Below, one piece after another: positions 11,716-22,568 of a stretch of 64,000 nucleotides of DNA (its first letter is position 1; each line of letters opens with the position of its first letter). The notes beneath the pieces are model-generated. The model made no database searches. It saw only the letters and a list, made by a program, of their open reading frames with translations, and was not told the DNA's origin. The stretch is from positions 2,825,501 through 2,889,500 of the forward strand of contig JALGQZ010000013.1 in the NCBI GenBank assembly GCA_023105745.1, written 5' to 3'. The translations under genes and the position numbers were made by a program. The stretch is from Austropuccinia psidii. Its lineage: Eukaryota; Basidiomycota; Pucciniomycetes; Pucciniales; Sphaerophragmiaceae.

Positions 11716-12733
11716 TGGAAGAAAAATTCATACCACTTGAGACCCAGTCACAGGCCAACACACCAGTAACACCCTCCGAACCAGAGGGCAGAAATGGCAA
11801 AGGAAAGAGGCCTAGTGAAGGCCTCATTACAGCCAAAAGGTGGACACCAATAGCCACTCAGAGTAGTAGAAAACCACGAAACTCTGCTTCAATACAAGGT
11901 AAACCAACCTTAACCACTTGTACAGGGAAGATTACAATTATTAACCCAGTTTTAACCTCCAAAGGCAAACTGCCCAAATCAGCAGATAATAAATTTGTAC
12001 AAGGAACAGTCAAAGGTAAATACCCTAAGAACATAAAGTTTTTGACTGCTTGCAAACACTGATATGTCCCCTGCATACCTCAGAGACCTTGGCTTCCAAA
12101 GGAACCAACCTGAGGACAGAGAAAGCTTGTCCAGAACCAGAAGACCTGGAAGAAGACACTTTGGACACAGTGGTGGATGGCAATACAATGAGGGAGATAA
12201 TATCAACCTTGCCATTCACACTCCAATTCAACAGGAACCTCAAATGAGAGGACTGGAAGGATATGGATCAAGTTCTTCAGCTCCACCAACTCCTCAAAGA
12301 CTTATTTCAATGGAGCATGGACAACAAGAGGTTCAACCTAGCAAGTCACTGGGCAGAACTTGGAGCAAGTTGCCAGAAGATCTGTCTCAAAGAGATAGAC
12401 TTCAAAGACCTGATGGTAATCACCAAAGGTTGGAATCCTACCAGGCAGTTCAGACTCCTGTAGCCAAGGACACAGAGGATAAGGGAGAATCAACCCACTA
12501 TCCAAGCTATAGAAGAACAGTTAACCCAGACAGGGCCTACTCAGATTCCTTCAGGCTCACAAGGAGCAGGCCAAATCAGCTCTCCAGTGGCTTTACACCA
12601 TTCAGAAACCAGAAGATCAGTGGCCAAGAGTCACCATTCTTCACAATTCCAGGAATTTTCCAGGAGAAGACAAGGAAACAAGGGCAAGAACAAATCCTCC
12701 TTCAACCAGAGGAGGAAAGAGTCAGACCCATGA
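11716..12733 (+). pseudogene. Gypsy D alpha protein, spliced, overlapping gag
   Basis: An exon (11716-12015) open throughout reads EEKFIPLETQSQANTPV onward. A donor GTAAAT at 12016 and acceptor CTCAG ending at 12083 define a 68-nt phase-1 intron. The joined frame (12084-12733) overlaps gag by one-base offset and reads FNLASHWAEL, then KGWNP, then many Gln/Arg/Ser residues. Two stops break it, TGA at 12245 and TAG at 12461; otherwise it is open for about 215 codons. The frame corresponds to the alpha frame of C and A (GW-P motif in the same place). No ATG begins the first exon; with an upstream exon ending in A the codon A|TG would form across the TTCAG acceptor. Function unknown. Confidence 0.55.
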
Positions 12734-14964
12734 TCCAGAAGCTGTTATATTTGGTAAAAAGAAGTACACAAGAACCAGAAGTAGTTGTAAACCACTCTAG
12801 AATCAGTAGTCCTAGTAATAGAAACATTACCCCCACTCAGACTGAAAATAACATTGTCACATCTGAGAGTAACATCAACAGTGATACACTGTGGTTACAA
12901 ATGTTCCAATATGCTGAAGGATATGCAAAGCAGTTTGCAGAAATTAAAGCTGGCCAAGAGAGGATGAGACAAACTCAAGCCTCCTTGGAACAGATAGTTA
13001 AAAATCTTCAAGAAGGATATGCTCAGCTGAGCAAAGCCTCTGAAGAAACCAACAAAAGACTGAATATAGTCTTTGAAGAACAACACCACAGCACAAGGGA
13101 CAGGGAGTGTCTGGACCAAGACATTAACAAATTGTTTAATGCCTACCATAGCTTGAAGCCCCAACCACAAGGACAAGTTAGGGATAATCCATATCAACCA
13201 GATGCCATGTTGATGAATAAGGCAAGATCCCCATCACAATATCAAGCTGGAGATGGCATGTCTTATTCAGAGAAGGAAGCCTTGAAACAGCTTCCTGAGG
13301 CCTCAAGCTGGCCCAAATTCTCTGGATCAGGAGAATATGATCATATGGAACTCATAGATTATATTGATGGACTCTTCATTGATGTACCAAGCATACCAGA
13401 CTACTGGATCACTGCTAGATTGAATACTGCATTTAAAGGTCATGCTAGTATATGGTACACAGAAATGAAAGAAATCCATGGCGGGAGAAACTGGCCATGG
13501 TGGAAGAGTCAAATCATCCAAAAGTACATTAATGGAACTTGGATATGGCAAAAGACCATGTCATTTGAAAATGACAAATACTCTGTGGACAAAGATCCAT
13601 ATGAGTGGTGTCTTAGACAGTCTAAAAGACTTAAAGCCATTGATCCTCAGATGAACATCCAGATGAGGAATCACAAACCTCTGACACAATTGCCAGGAGA
13701 ACTAGAGCATGCAGTAAAATTCAGATGCAACCAAAATTGCACTCTAGATGACATTGCCAACATCTTACAAGACATAAGGAAAAGGACTAATATAGGGAAA
13801 TTCACCCCATATAAGAGCAGTAGTTTCAAAGAGAAACAACCTTTTAGGGTAGAGTTTAAAGACAAACCCAAAGAAGGAGTGGCAGAAGTGGCAAAGAAGA
13901 GGAATTCTTGTCACAATTGTGGTTCAACAGACCACTATGCCAACAACTGTCCAAAGGCAAAGAAAAAAGTCTATGCCATAGAGAAAGTCCCTGAGGAAGA
14001 ACCTCCAACAGAGGATTCTGAATCAGACTCCATGGGTGATGCCATCAGAGAACCATCTGATGATGATCAAGACCCAAGAGAGGAATTTTTAGTGGAATAC
14101 CAAGAGGAAACCCCACTAGAAATTCAGGACATACAGTTGGAAGCAGGCATGCCACAGGACACTGCTAATAAAAACTTGTGCAAACACACACAAGATGCAC
14201 AAACATTCCTGGTTACATCAACCAAAGGCATGGCATATATACATGGAACAGCCACAAAAATGACTGTTTGTATTGACAATGCTCAGCACTCACTAATCAT
14301 TGATAGTGGAGCACACTGCTCCATAGTAGCCAGAGATTATCTGGATAACCACTTCCCAAACTGGGAAAAACAGCTCTTTCCCTTTAAGGCAAAGAACTTT
14401 AAAAGTGCATCAGGGAAGATGACTTCCATTGGGACAATTATCAAAGAGATAATTATACCCCACAGGAAGGGCAATATCAGACTCAACCCAGAGTTTGTAG
14501 TGCTTGATAATTCCCAAATCCAAGGGTTTTTACTGGGAACAGATTACCAGAGGATGTATGTCATAGACATTTACAACAGTAAAAATAGGCACATCACCAT
14601 TGGTACTAATAAGGAAAAGAAATTTTCACTTGATATATACCAGATATCTTCTCAAGACCCACTGGAAGAACTTCTGAAGGAATTCAGAGAGGGACAGTTT
14701 AGCACTACCCTCACCAGTAAACAAAAACTAAGTTTACTGAAAATGCTGAGAAAGAACAGACCAGCATTTGCCATTGGTGAAGGGCCATTAGGCAAGATCA
14801 AAGGCCATGATATAAAATTATATCTGGATGTGGAAAGGCCTTATCCACCCATGCTGAGGAGACCTCCTGATCCCACAAGCCTGGAAACCAGGAAAAAATT
14901 GAGAAACATATCAATGAACTCCTGGATATGGATGTCATCAGGAAGATTGGACAAAATGAAATAG
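12064..14964 (+). CDS. gag-pro: Gypsy D Gag-protease polyprotein
   Basis: The 966-codon frame encodes the structural and protease part of the element. The ATG at 12064 lies one base after the stop of the upstream frame (TGATATG), and inside the intron of the alpha frame. Residues about 300-360 are a Gln/Lys/Glu-rich coiled-coil-like stretch. The capsid-like core runs from about 415 (WPKFSGSGEYDHMELIDY) to 570. A CCHC zinc knuckle (CHNCGSTDHYANNC) spans 13909-13950, residues 616-629, followed by an acidic tail. The protease motif DSGAHCS has its Asp at 14302-14304 (residue 747). The frame enters the RT N-terminus and leaves it after a run of A bases at 14893-14898, where a one-base deletion or a -1 shift is needed to continue. 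Confidence 0.88.
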   Translation: MSPAYLRDLGFQRNQPEDRESLSRTRRPGRRHFGHSGGWQYNEGDNINLAIHTPIQQEPQMRGLEGYGSSSSAPPTPQRLISMEHGQQEVQPSKSLGRTWSKLPEDLSQRDRLQRPDGNHQRLESYQAVQTPVAKDTEDKGESTHYPSYRRTVNPDRAYSDSFRLTRSRPNQLSSGFTPFRNQKISGQESPFFTIPGIFQEKTRKQGQEQILLQPEEERVRPMIQKLLYLVKRSTQEPEVVVNHSRISSPSNRNITPTQTENNIVTSESNINSDTLWLQMFQYAEGYAKQFAEIKAGQERMRQTQASLEQIVKNLQEGYAQLSKASEETNKRLNIVFEEQHHSTRDRECLDQDINKLFNAYHSLKPQPQGQVRDNPYQPDAMLMNKARSPSQYQAGDGMSYSEKEALKQLPEASSWPKFSGSGEYDHMELIDYIDGLFIDVPSIPDYWITARLNTAFKGHASIWYTEMKEIHGGRNWPWWKSQIIQKYINGTWIWQKTMSFENDKYSVDKDPYEWCLRQSKRLKAIDPQMNIQMRNHKPLTQLPGELEHAVKFRCNQNCTLDDIANILQDIRKRTNIGKFTPYKSSSFKEKQPFRVEFKDKPKEGVAEVAKKRNSCHNCGSTDHYANNCPKAKKKVYAIEKVPEEEPPTEDSESDSMGDAIREPSDDDQDPREEFLVEYQEETPLEIQDIQLEAGMPQDTANKNLCKHTQDAQTFLVTSTKGMAYIHGTATKMTVCIDNAQHSLIIDSGAHCSIVARDYLDNHFPNWEKQLFPFKAKNFKSASGKMTSIGTIIKEIIIPHRKGNIRLNPEFVVLDNSQIQGFLLGTDYQRMYVIDIYNSKNRHITIGTNKEKKFSLDIYQISSQDPLEELLKEFREGQFSTTLTSKQKLSLLKMLRKNRPAFAIGEGPLGKIKGHDIKLYLDVERPYPPMLRRPPDPTSLETRKKLRNISMNSWIWMSSGRLDKMK

Positions 14965-17903
14965 TGGAAATCACCACCCCTGTCCTAATCACCTGGCATG
15001 ATGTCAAGTCTAGACTGTGTGGAGATTTCAGAGCTCTGAATAACTACACAAAAGCAGACAGGTACCCCATACCCAGGATACCTCATGCCTTAGATAAACT
15101 GGCTAAAGCCAAATACATAACCAAAATGGATTGTATGAAAGGCTTCCACCAGAATGGAGTTAAACCAAACTCCAAGAAATTACTCAGAATAATATGCCAT
15201 ATGGGCATATATGAGTACACCAGAATGCCATTTGGCATCAAAAATGCACCAGCCCACTTCCAAAGGATGATGGACACAATATTTCAAGATGAAATATTGG
15301 AAGGCTGGATAGTAGTATATATTGATGATATCATTATATACTCAGAGACATGGGAAGACCATTTGCAATACATAGACAGAGTGCTAAGTAAATGCACACC
15401 CATAAATCTGAAAATTTCACTTAAGTAGTGCAATTTTGGCCAACAAGAGTTACTGGCTCTAGGACATAAAGTCTCAGGTCTTAGTCTGGCAATTGACCAG
15501 AAGAAAGTAGCAGCAGTACTGCAAAAGCAAGTACCAAAAAGCATCAAAGAGATGCAATCCTTTCTTGGGTTTGCTAGCTACTATAGAAACCATATCAAAA
15601 TTTTGCACACATAACTAGTAGTTTATACAAGCTATGTTCAAAAGATGTAGTTTTTGAAATAACCAAGGAAAGGAGGGATGCATATGAGAGGATCAAATAT
15701 GAACTCACTAATGCACCTGTGCTCATCTTACCTTACTTTGAACTACCATTCAAGTTATATATAGATGCAGCATGCAGTCAAGGCCTAGGAGCAGCCCTTC
15801 ACCAAAGACAAATTGTGGATGGTGAACCAAGAGAAGGAGTAATTTGCTACATCTCAAGGCAGCTTAAAGATTCAGAAGCCTGGTATGGGGCCACCCAGAC
15901 TGAATGTCTATGTCTAGTCTGGGCTCTAGAAAAACTCCACTATTATCTGGAGGGTGCAGTCTTTGAAGTCTACACAGACTGCACAGCCTTGAAGTCTTTA
16001 CTAAACATGAAGACTACAAATAGACACATGCTGAGATGTCAAATAGCCATCCAGGAGTATAGAGGGAACATGACCATCATATACAAAGAAGGTAAAAGTA
16101 ATACCAATGCAGATGGCCTTAGCAGATGGCCACTGGACAATGTCAAAAGCAATCCAGCTTATGACCCTGAAGTTGCAGCCAAGATTCCTATCCATTTCAT
16201 GGAAATAGATAGGAAAAAGAACTTCCGATTTTCTGAATGGGCACCATAGAGTGGCACCCCTGACAGTGGAAACACTGATTCAGAGGAGACAGAAACTCAA
16301 ATATTGGGAATCAGTTCCTCTGAACTGCACAATGAATTTTCTCAGTGCAGTACTGAAGTCTTATGCCAAACACAAACAGTGTGGCATACTACTACAACTC
16401 CTTCAACAAAAATACAGGAGTCCAGAACTGGAAGCCCAGCTGGAAGAACCCTGGTTGAGGGCCTATAAGGATAACAAGTTTTTCCTTATATATTGCCTGC
16501 TCTACCACAGAGAAAAGCACACAAGTGCACTCACAGCGGTAGACAGAGACCACATTTCATTGATCCTGCAGGAATGCCATGACTACCCCTATATGGGACA
16601 CATGAGTGAAGACAGGACCAAAGAAAGGGTAGCAAACACAGCTTGGTGGCCCAAGTGGGAGCAGGAGTTGAGTGAATACATCAACACCTGTGAAAGATGC
16701 CAAAAGGCAAACAGGAAACATGGGAAGAAGTATGGGTTACTTCAACACATAGAGGAACCCAAGCACCCATGGGAAGCCATCAACATGGACTGGGTCACAG
16801 GACTTGTCCCAGGAGGCAAAGAAAACTACAATGCCTGCCTAATCATAGTTGATAGGTTCAGCAAGAGCATGAGGTGTCTACCATGCCACGAGGAGGACAC
16901 AGCCATGGATACTTCTCTGTTATTTTGGAATAACATCATATCTACCTGTGGAGTCCCTAAGATCATCATTAGTGATAGGGACCCAAAATTCACATCAGAA
17001 TTTTGGACCAACTTGTATGACATGCTTGGCACCAAGCTTGCTTTTTCCACAGCTTACCATCCCCAAACAGACGGCCTAGCTGAAAGGATGATACAGACTA
17101 TGGAGGACATCCTTAGAAGGTTCTGTGCCTATGGCATGGAGTATAAGGACCATGAAGGATATACCCATGACTGGGTTACCCTTCTACCAGCTGTCCAATT
17201 GGCTTATAATACAAGTCAGCACTCTACAACAGGAAAAACACCTGCAGTGGTAGAGAAAGGGTGGAATCCCCTGTTGCCTGTGGATCACTTGAAGAAGAAT
17301 CTTCTAACCATCCACCCCACAGCCAAAGACTTCCATGATATGTGGAAAAGGGCTTGTGACACAGCTTCCAAATGCATAGCTGAGGCAAAAGAATATAATA
17401 AGCAGAGGTGGGACAAAATACACATGGAACCTGATTTTAAGGAAGGGGACCAGGTGCTAGTGTCTACACTAAACTTTAACAATCTTAAAGGACCCAAGAA
17501 AATGAGGGACTCATTTGTAGGGCCTTTCACTATCATTAAGCTGATAGGAAAGAATGCAGTGGAAGTCAAACTTGCTGAGGAATTTTCCAGGAAGCACCGA
17601 GTCTTCCCAGTAAGTTTGGTCAAACCATACTTCCAAATAAAGGAGGACGAATTCCCCTCCAGGAAGAAGCACCCCACACCACCTGATATAGTGGAAGTGG
17701 AGGACTCCCCAGGACCTGTGAGTAAAATCATCAGGGCCAGGAAGATCAGACATAATGGGAGGGATCAAAGACAATACTTAGTCAGATTCAAGCACTAAAC
17801 AGCTGATAAAGACAAATGGTTGGGAGAAGATGCCATACCAGATGGGAACCTTCATCTAAGGAGATTCAGGGCCTCTAGGAGGACTGAACAGTCTCATCAA
17901 TGA
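14895..17903 (+). pseudogene. pol: Gypsy D pol: RT, RNase H, integrase, chromodomain-like tail; broken
   Basis: The RT shows [16 protein letters not shown] and the catalytic YIDD at 15318-15329. RNase H shows [18 protein letters not shown] and NADGLSRWP. Integrase has the HHCC region ([10 protein letters not shown], then CERCQ) and the DDE triad ([22 protein letters not shown]). The C-terminal GPF module is followed by a chromodomain-like segment (RQYLVRF). Lesions seen: frameshift at the A run near 14896, TAG at 15426-15428 for Lys, frameshift near 15600, TAG at 16247-16249 for Glu, frameshift near 16335, and TAA at 17796-17798 for Gln. The original end is the TGA at 17901-17903. Confidence 0.88.
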
Positions 17904-17908
17904 TGAGC

Positions 17909-17928
17909 CTTTTTTTGGAGGGAGGGTA
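17909..17928 (+). other. Polypurine tract of gypsy D
   Basis: The stretch TTTTTTTGGAGGGAGGGTA directly precedes the 3' LTR. The purine run GGAGGGAGGG is the normal plus-strand priming site, and the same sequence precedes the LTR of E2 at 22276. Confidence 0.8.
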
Positions 17929-19366
17929 TGTCAGCCTGTGACTCAAAACCAGAGCACAAGCATGACAGCCAAAATACCATAAACCAATGGTATAGCCAAG
18001 ATACCACCAAAACATGGAGCTGAGACAAATCAACTCAAAAGGTATCAAAAGAAAGAGGAAACTCACCTCTTCCTGAAAATATAAATCCCATCACCATAGG
18101 ACAAGAAATAACAAAGTTATTCCTGCTCAAAGTTATTGCTGAGCATAAACCTTAATTTTCACCTCTCATCTAAAATATAGAAGGAGAGGGTTAACCCCAT
18201 CAAATGGGTATTCAAAATGAAGCTCTAAGCCAGGGCTATCCAATGGTGCCAGCCAAACTTAGCTAGCACCAATATTACTGGAGTTATTGTCAATTTCAGG
18301 CTAAATAAGGGTGAACAAAACATTCACCTCTCATCTACCTTCTACAGTTTTAGTGTGGGATACCTGAAGTGGGGTCTTTTTGGAAAGCGCACAATCAGGG
18401 CTATCTTATGGTGTCATCCACTTCCCCATATCTCAACTACTGCAGAAGTTATGGGGCAAACAAGCTCAATACAGCTTTTTGCCTAAAACACACAAATGTA
18501 CAAACATCTTGTACATGGGATAACTTTGCCATATTTAATGATACCCATATCAAATGAGGTATCACTGTGTAGAGCACATACAGGGCTACACACTGAACCA
18601 GTTTTGAGGTTGATATCTCAAGAATTGACAAAGTTATGGCTGTTTTAAGGTCAAAATCCCACCTGCTGTCATATACAGCCTTACCATGGGATAATATCCC
18701 ATGATCATGAATATGAGGTTTCAAATAGACAAAGAAGCTTGCTTTTACTTCAATACCTCATATTTCAGTCAGTACTGGGGTCCCATACAGTTTCTGTACA
18801 GCATTCTACGCGTCATACACATCAGAATCAGGCTGTGAGGTCCCCAGATGAAAATTTTCACCCTGTATTGGTGAAAACTGCCCAGATGTGGTTTCAAAAC
18901 CACATCTGAGCCCAATACAGGTTATACAGGCTGTTTGCAAACCACAAGCCAGTACTAGAGAGTGAAAAAATCTTCACTTACTCTATGTGGAAAGGTCTAG
19001 CACCCTTTCCACCCCATTTCAGGATAAAAAGGAGGCTTTCCACCGCCAGAATTGTCTCCTCATCCTGCTCTTGAATAACCTACGTAGTAAACTGTCAAAA
19101 ACAGTTTTACTCTTGGTTAATAATCAGGTATACTCTTAAATCAAAGTATTGTAGTCTTTATTATTGTAACCCAACAGGTAAAGCTGCACCCAGGGCTTTC
19201 AACAGCGCTCACCACCACTATATTTATTATAGTAAAGCCCTTTTATTTTAAATTAAATCCATCTTTAACCCTTATAAATCATTTTTAGACTATTTTCCAC
19301 GTGTCACAGTCATAGTTTTAGTTGTAAATAGCTTTATTACCACTTCAACATAGACTCATCCTGACA
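17929..19366 (+). repeat. 3' LTR of gypsy D
   Basis: It matches 9690-11126 nearly base for base, with scattered substitutions, and ends CCTGACA followed by the CCTAA target duplication. Confidence 0.93.
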
Positions 19367-19371
19367 CCTAA

Positions 19372-22275
19372 TCTGAGGAAGAACAGACCAGATTTTGTCA
19401 TAGGAAAAAAACCCTTAGAAAATATCAGAGGCCATGATGTAAATTTTTATCTGCATGTGAGAAGACCTTATCCACCCATTCTGAGAAGACATCCATACCC
19501 AGAACGTTTGGAAACTAGGAAGGAGAGTGAGAAGCATATCAATGAACTCCTAGATATGGACTTCATCAGGAAGATTGCATAAAATGAGATTTTAGAAGTA
19601 ACCACACCAGTCCTAATCACTTGTAATTATGGCAAATCTATATTTTGTGGAGACTTAAGAGATCTGAATAACTGCACTGAAGCTGACAGGTACCCTATAC
19701 CAAGGATACCCCATTCCCTGGACAAATTGGCAAAAGACAAATATATTACCAATATGGAATTTATGAAAGTTTTTTACCATAATGGATTTAAGCCAAACTA
19801 CATGAAGTTACTCACAGTTATATGACACATGGGCATATATGAGTATACAAGAATGCACCAGCCCACTTCCAAAGTTTGATGGGCACAATATTTCAAGAGA
19901 AAAAATTGAAAGGATGGATGTTAGTATACATTGATGATATCATCATATACTCAGAGGTATGGGAAGAACACTTTAAATACATATACACAGTCTTGAGTAA
20001 ATTTATACCCATTAATCTGAAAATTTCACTTAGAAAGTGTAACTACTGTCAACAGAAACTATTGGCACTGCGACACAAGGTCTCATTCCTTTTCTTATCA
20101 ATAAATCACAACAAAGTAGTAGTATTACTAAAAGAACCAGTACCAATGAACATTAAAGAAATGTGATCTTTCTTAGGATTTTCAATCTAATACAGAAACC
20201 GCATCAAGAGATTTGCACACATAACAAGTAGCCTATAGAAGCTATTCCTAAAGTATGTTTTTTTTTGAAATAACCAAGTAAAGGAGGGATGAATATGAGA
20301 GAATCAAAGATGAACTCACTAATGCACCTATCTTTATGCTACCTGACCTTTAACTTCCATTGATGTTGTACATAGATGCAGCCTGCAGTTATGGACTAGA
20401 AGCAGCCCTACATCAGAGACAAATTGTAGATGGTGAACCTAGAGAAGGTGTGATATCTTATATCTACAGGACACTGAAAGATTCAGAGGCAAGATATGGA
20501 GCAACTCAGAAATAATGTGTATTTGTAGTATAGGCTCTATAAAACCTCAATTACTGTCTGGAGGGTTCAGTCTTTTAATCTTACACAGACTGCACAGAAG
20601 TAAAGTCTTTACTCAAAATTAGGACAACCAATAGAAAAGCTTTGAGGTGTAAAATAGCAATCCAATAATATAGAGGTAATATGACTGTCATATAAAAGGA
20701 GGGGAAAAGCCATACAAATGCAGATGGCTGTAGTAGATGGCCACTGGACGATTTGAAAAGAAACCAAGATTATGATCCAGAAGTAGCTGCAAGAATTCCT
20801 ATCCACTACATGAAAGTAGATAGGAAAAAAACTTCAGGCTCTCAGAGTGGGTACCAGAAAGTGGTAATCTAGATACTGGAAATGGTGCACTGGAGGAGAC
20901 AGAAAAGCATATATTAGGGATAAGCTCCTCAGAATTTCATAATGAGTTCTTTAATGAAGTATATAAATCTTATGCAAAATAAAAACAGTGTAGCATACTG
21001 CAATCACTCCTACAACAGAAATATAGGAGCCCAGAACTGGAATTTCAGATAGAGGAACCTTGGATGAGGGATTATAAGGATAGGTTTTTCTTTATTAATG
21101 TACTCCTGTACCACAGAGAGAAACACACTAGTTCTCCCATAATGCTATTAACAGGGACTGGGTAACAGAACTTGTCCCAGGAGGCAAAGAAAACTACAAT
21201 TATTTCCTATTCATAGTGGACAGGTTTAGAAAGAGTGTTAGATGTCCACCATGTCATAACAAGGATACATCTATGGACACCGCATTTTTGTTCTTGAATG
21301 ACATTATAGATTCCCGTGGAATTCCAAAGATCATCATCAGTGACAGGGACCCCAAATTCACTTGAGAATTTTGGACAAGCCTCTATGATATTCTTGGAAC
21401 CAACCTTGCTTTCTACACAAATGGACTAGGTGAGAGGATGATCTAAACTATGGAGGACATCATTAGGAGATTCTGTGCCTATTTCATTAAATACAAAGAT
21501 AATTCATTGTATACCCATGACTGGGTAACACTTTCACCAGCTATAAAACTGTCTTATAACACCAGCCAGAACTTCACCACAGGGAAATCAAATTCTCTGA
21601 TAGAGAAAGGATGGAATACCCTATTTCCAGTGGATCCCTTGAAGAAAAATCTTAAAAACCAGGCTAAATCCAGAGACCTCCAGGATATGTGGACGATAGA
21701 ATGTAATACAGCCGCAAGCTGCATAGTTGAGGCAAAGGATTAAAACAAGCAGAGGTATGGCAAGACCCACAAGGAACCTGAATTCAGGGAAGGTGACCAG
21801 GTGCTGGTTTCTACCTTAAACTTCAATAATCTAAAAGTAACAAATTAAATGAGATATTAGCTTTTAGGACCATCTAATATGAGAAAATTGGTAGGGGAAA
21901 ACTCAATGGAAGTCAAACCCACTGAGAAATTCTCTAGGAAACCCCAGTGTTCCCAGTGAGCTTGGTTAAGCCATACCACAAAGCTGGAGAAGATAGGTTC
22001 CCCTCCAGGAATAAAATCCATACTCCACAAGACATAGTGGAAGTAGAGGACACCCCTGGCCCAATGAAAAAGGTTATCCAACCCAGGAAGATCATACTCA
22101 ATGGGAAAGACTATAGACAGTATCTGGTCAGATGCAAGAACCAAACAGCTGATAAGGCTAAATGGTTAGCAGAAGATGAAATACCATATAATAAACTTCA
22201 GCCAAGAATATTCAGAGCCTCTGGGAGGGCTGAACAGTCTCATCAATGATGAGCCTTTTTTTTGGAGGGAGGGTA
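19372..22275 (+). pseudogene. pol: E2: decayed gypsy pol of a D-like element
   Basis: The sequence follows D pol from RT (LRKNRPDF) to the C-terminal end (EQSHQ, TGA at 22247-22249) and carries many stops and indels. Recognisable pieces are YIDDIIIY near 19931, RNase H around 20370, SDRDPKFT near 21340, and [12 protein letters not shown] near 21950. About 260 bp covering the integrase HHCC zinc-binding region are missing at about 21145, and the AYHPQT part before the catalytic Glu is missing near 21420. A polypurine tract (GGAGGGAGGGTA) ends at 22275. Gag and the 5' LTR are not present to the left, where gypsy D intervenes. Confidence 0.85.
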
Positions 22276-22568
22276 TGTCAGCCTGTTGCTCAAAGCCAAA
22301 TACCATAAAGCCAACGGTAGAGGAAAAAGCCACTAAAAAGATCCCTGAGCCAAAGAAATCTCATAAGTTAATCCAAAATAAATATCAAAACAACCTCTTT
22401 CCAAATATATAACCCCCATAGCCATAAGACAAGGAATAACAATGTTATTCCAGCTCAAAGCAAGAACTAAGAATAACCCTTAATTTTCACCTCTCATCCA
22501 AAGTCCAAAGATAAGGTGACTAAACCACCCAAAAAGGTATTAAAAATGAATCTCTCAATGAGGGCTAT
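22276..22568 (+). repeat. E2 3' LTR, left part
   Basis: It starts TGTCAGCCTG and follows the D LTR with substitutions and short gaps up to GGGCTAT, where gypsy B is inserted. The last five bases, GCTAT, are repeated at 32529-32533. Confidence 0.85.

Larger units (their letters stand above)
9690..19366 (+). mobile_element. Gypsy D: full-length Ty3/gypsy retrotransposon, pol damaged
   Basis: Two LTRs of 1437 and 1438 bp (TGTCAGCC...CCTGACA) flank a 6.8-kb internal region with a spliced first frame, gag-protease, and RT-RNase H-integrase in the order typical of Ty3/gypsy. Perfect 5-bp target duplications CCTAA sit at 9685-9689 and 19367-19371. The LTRs differ at only a few percent of positions by eye, yet pol carries several stops and frameshifts, so this copy cannot make its own enzymes unless the lesions are sequence errors. 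Confidence 0.95.
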
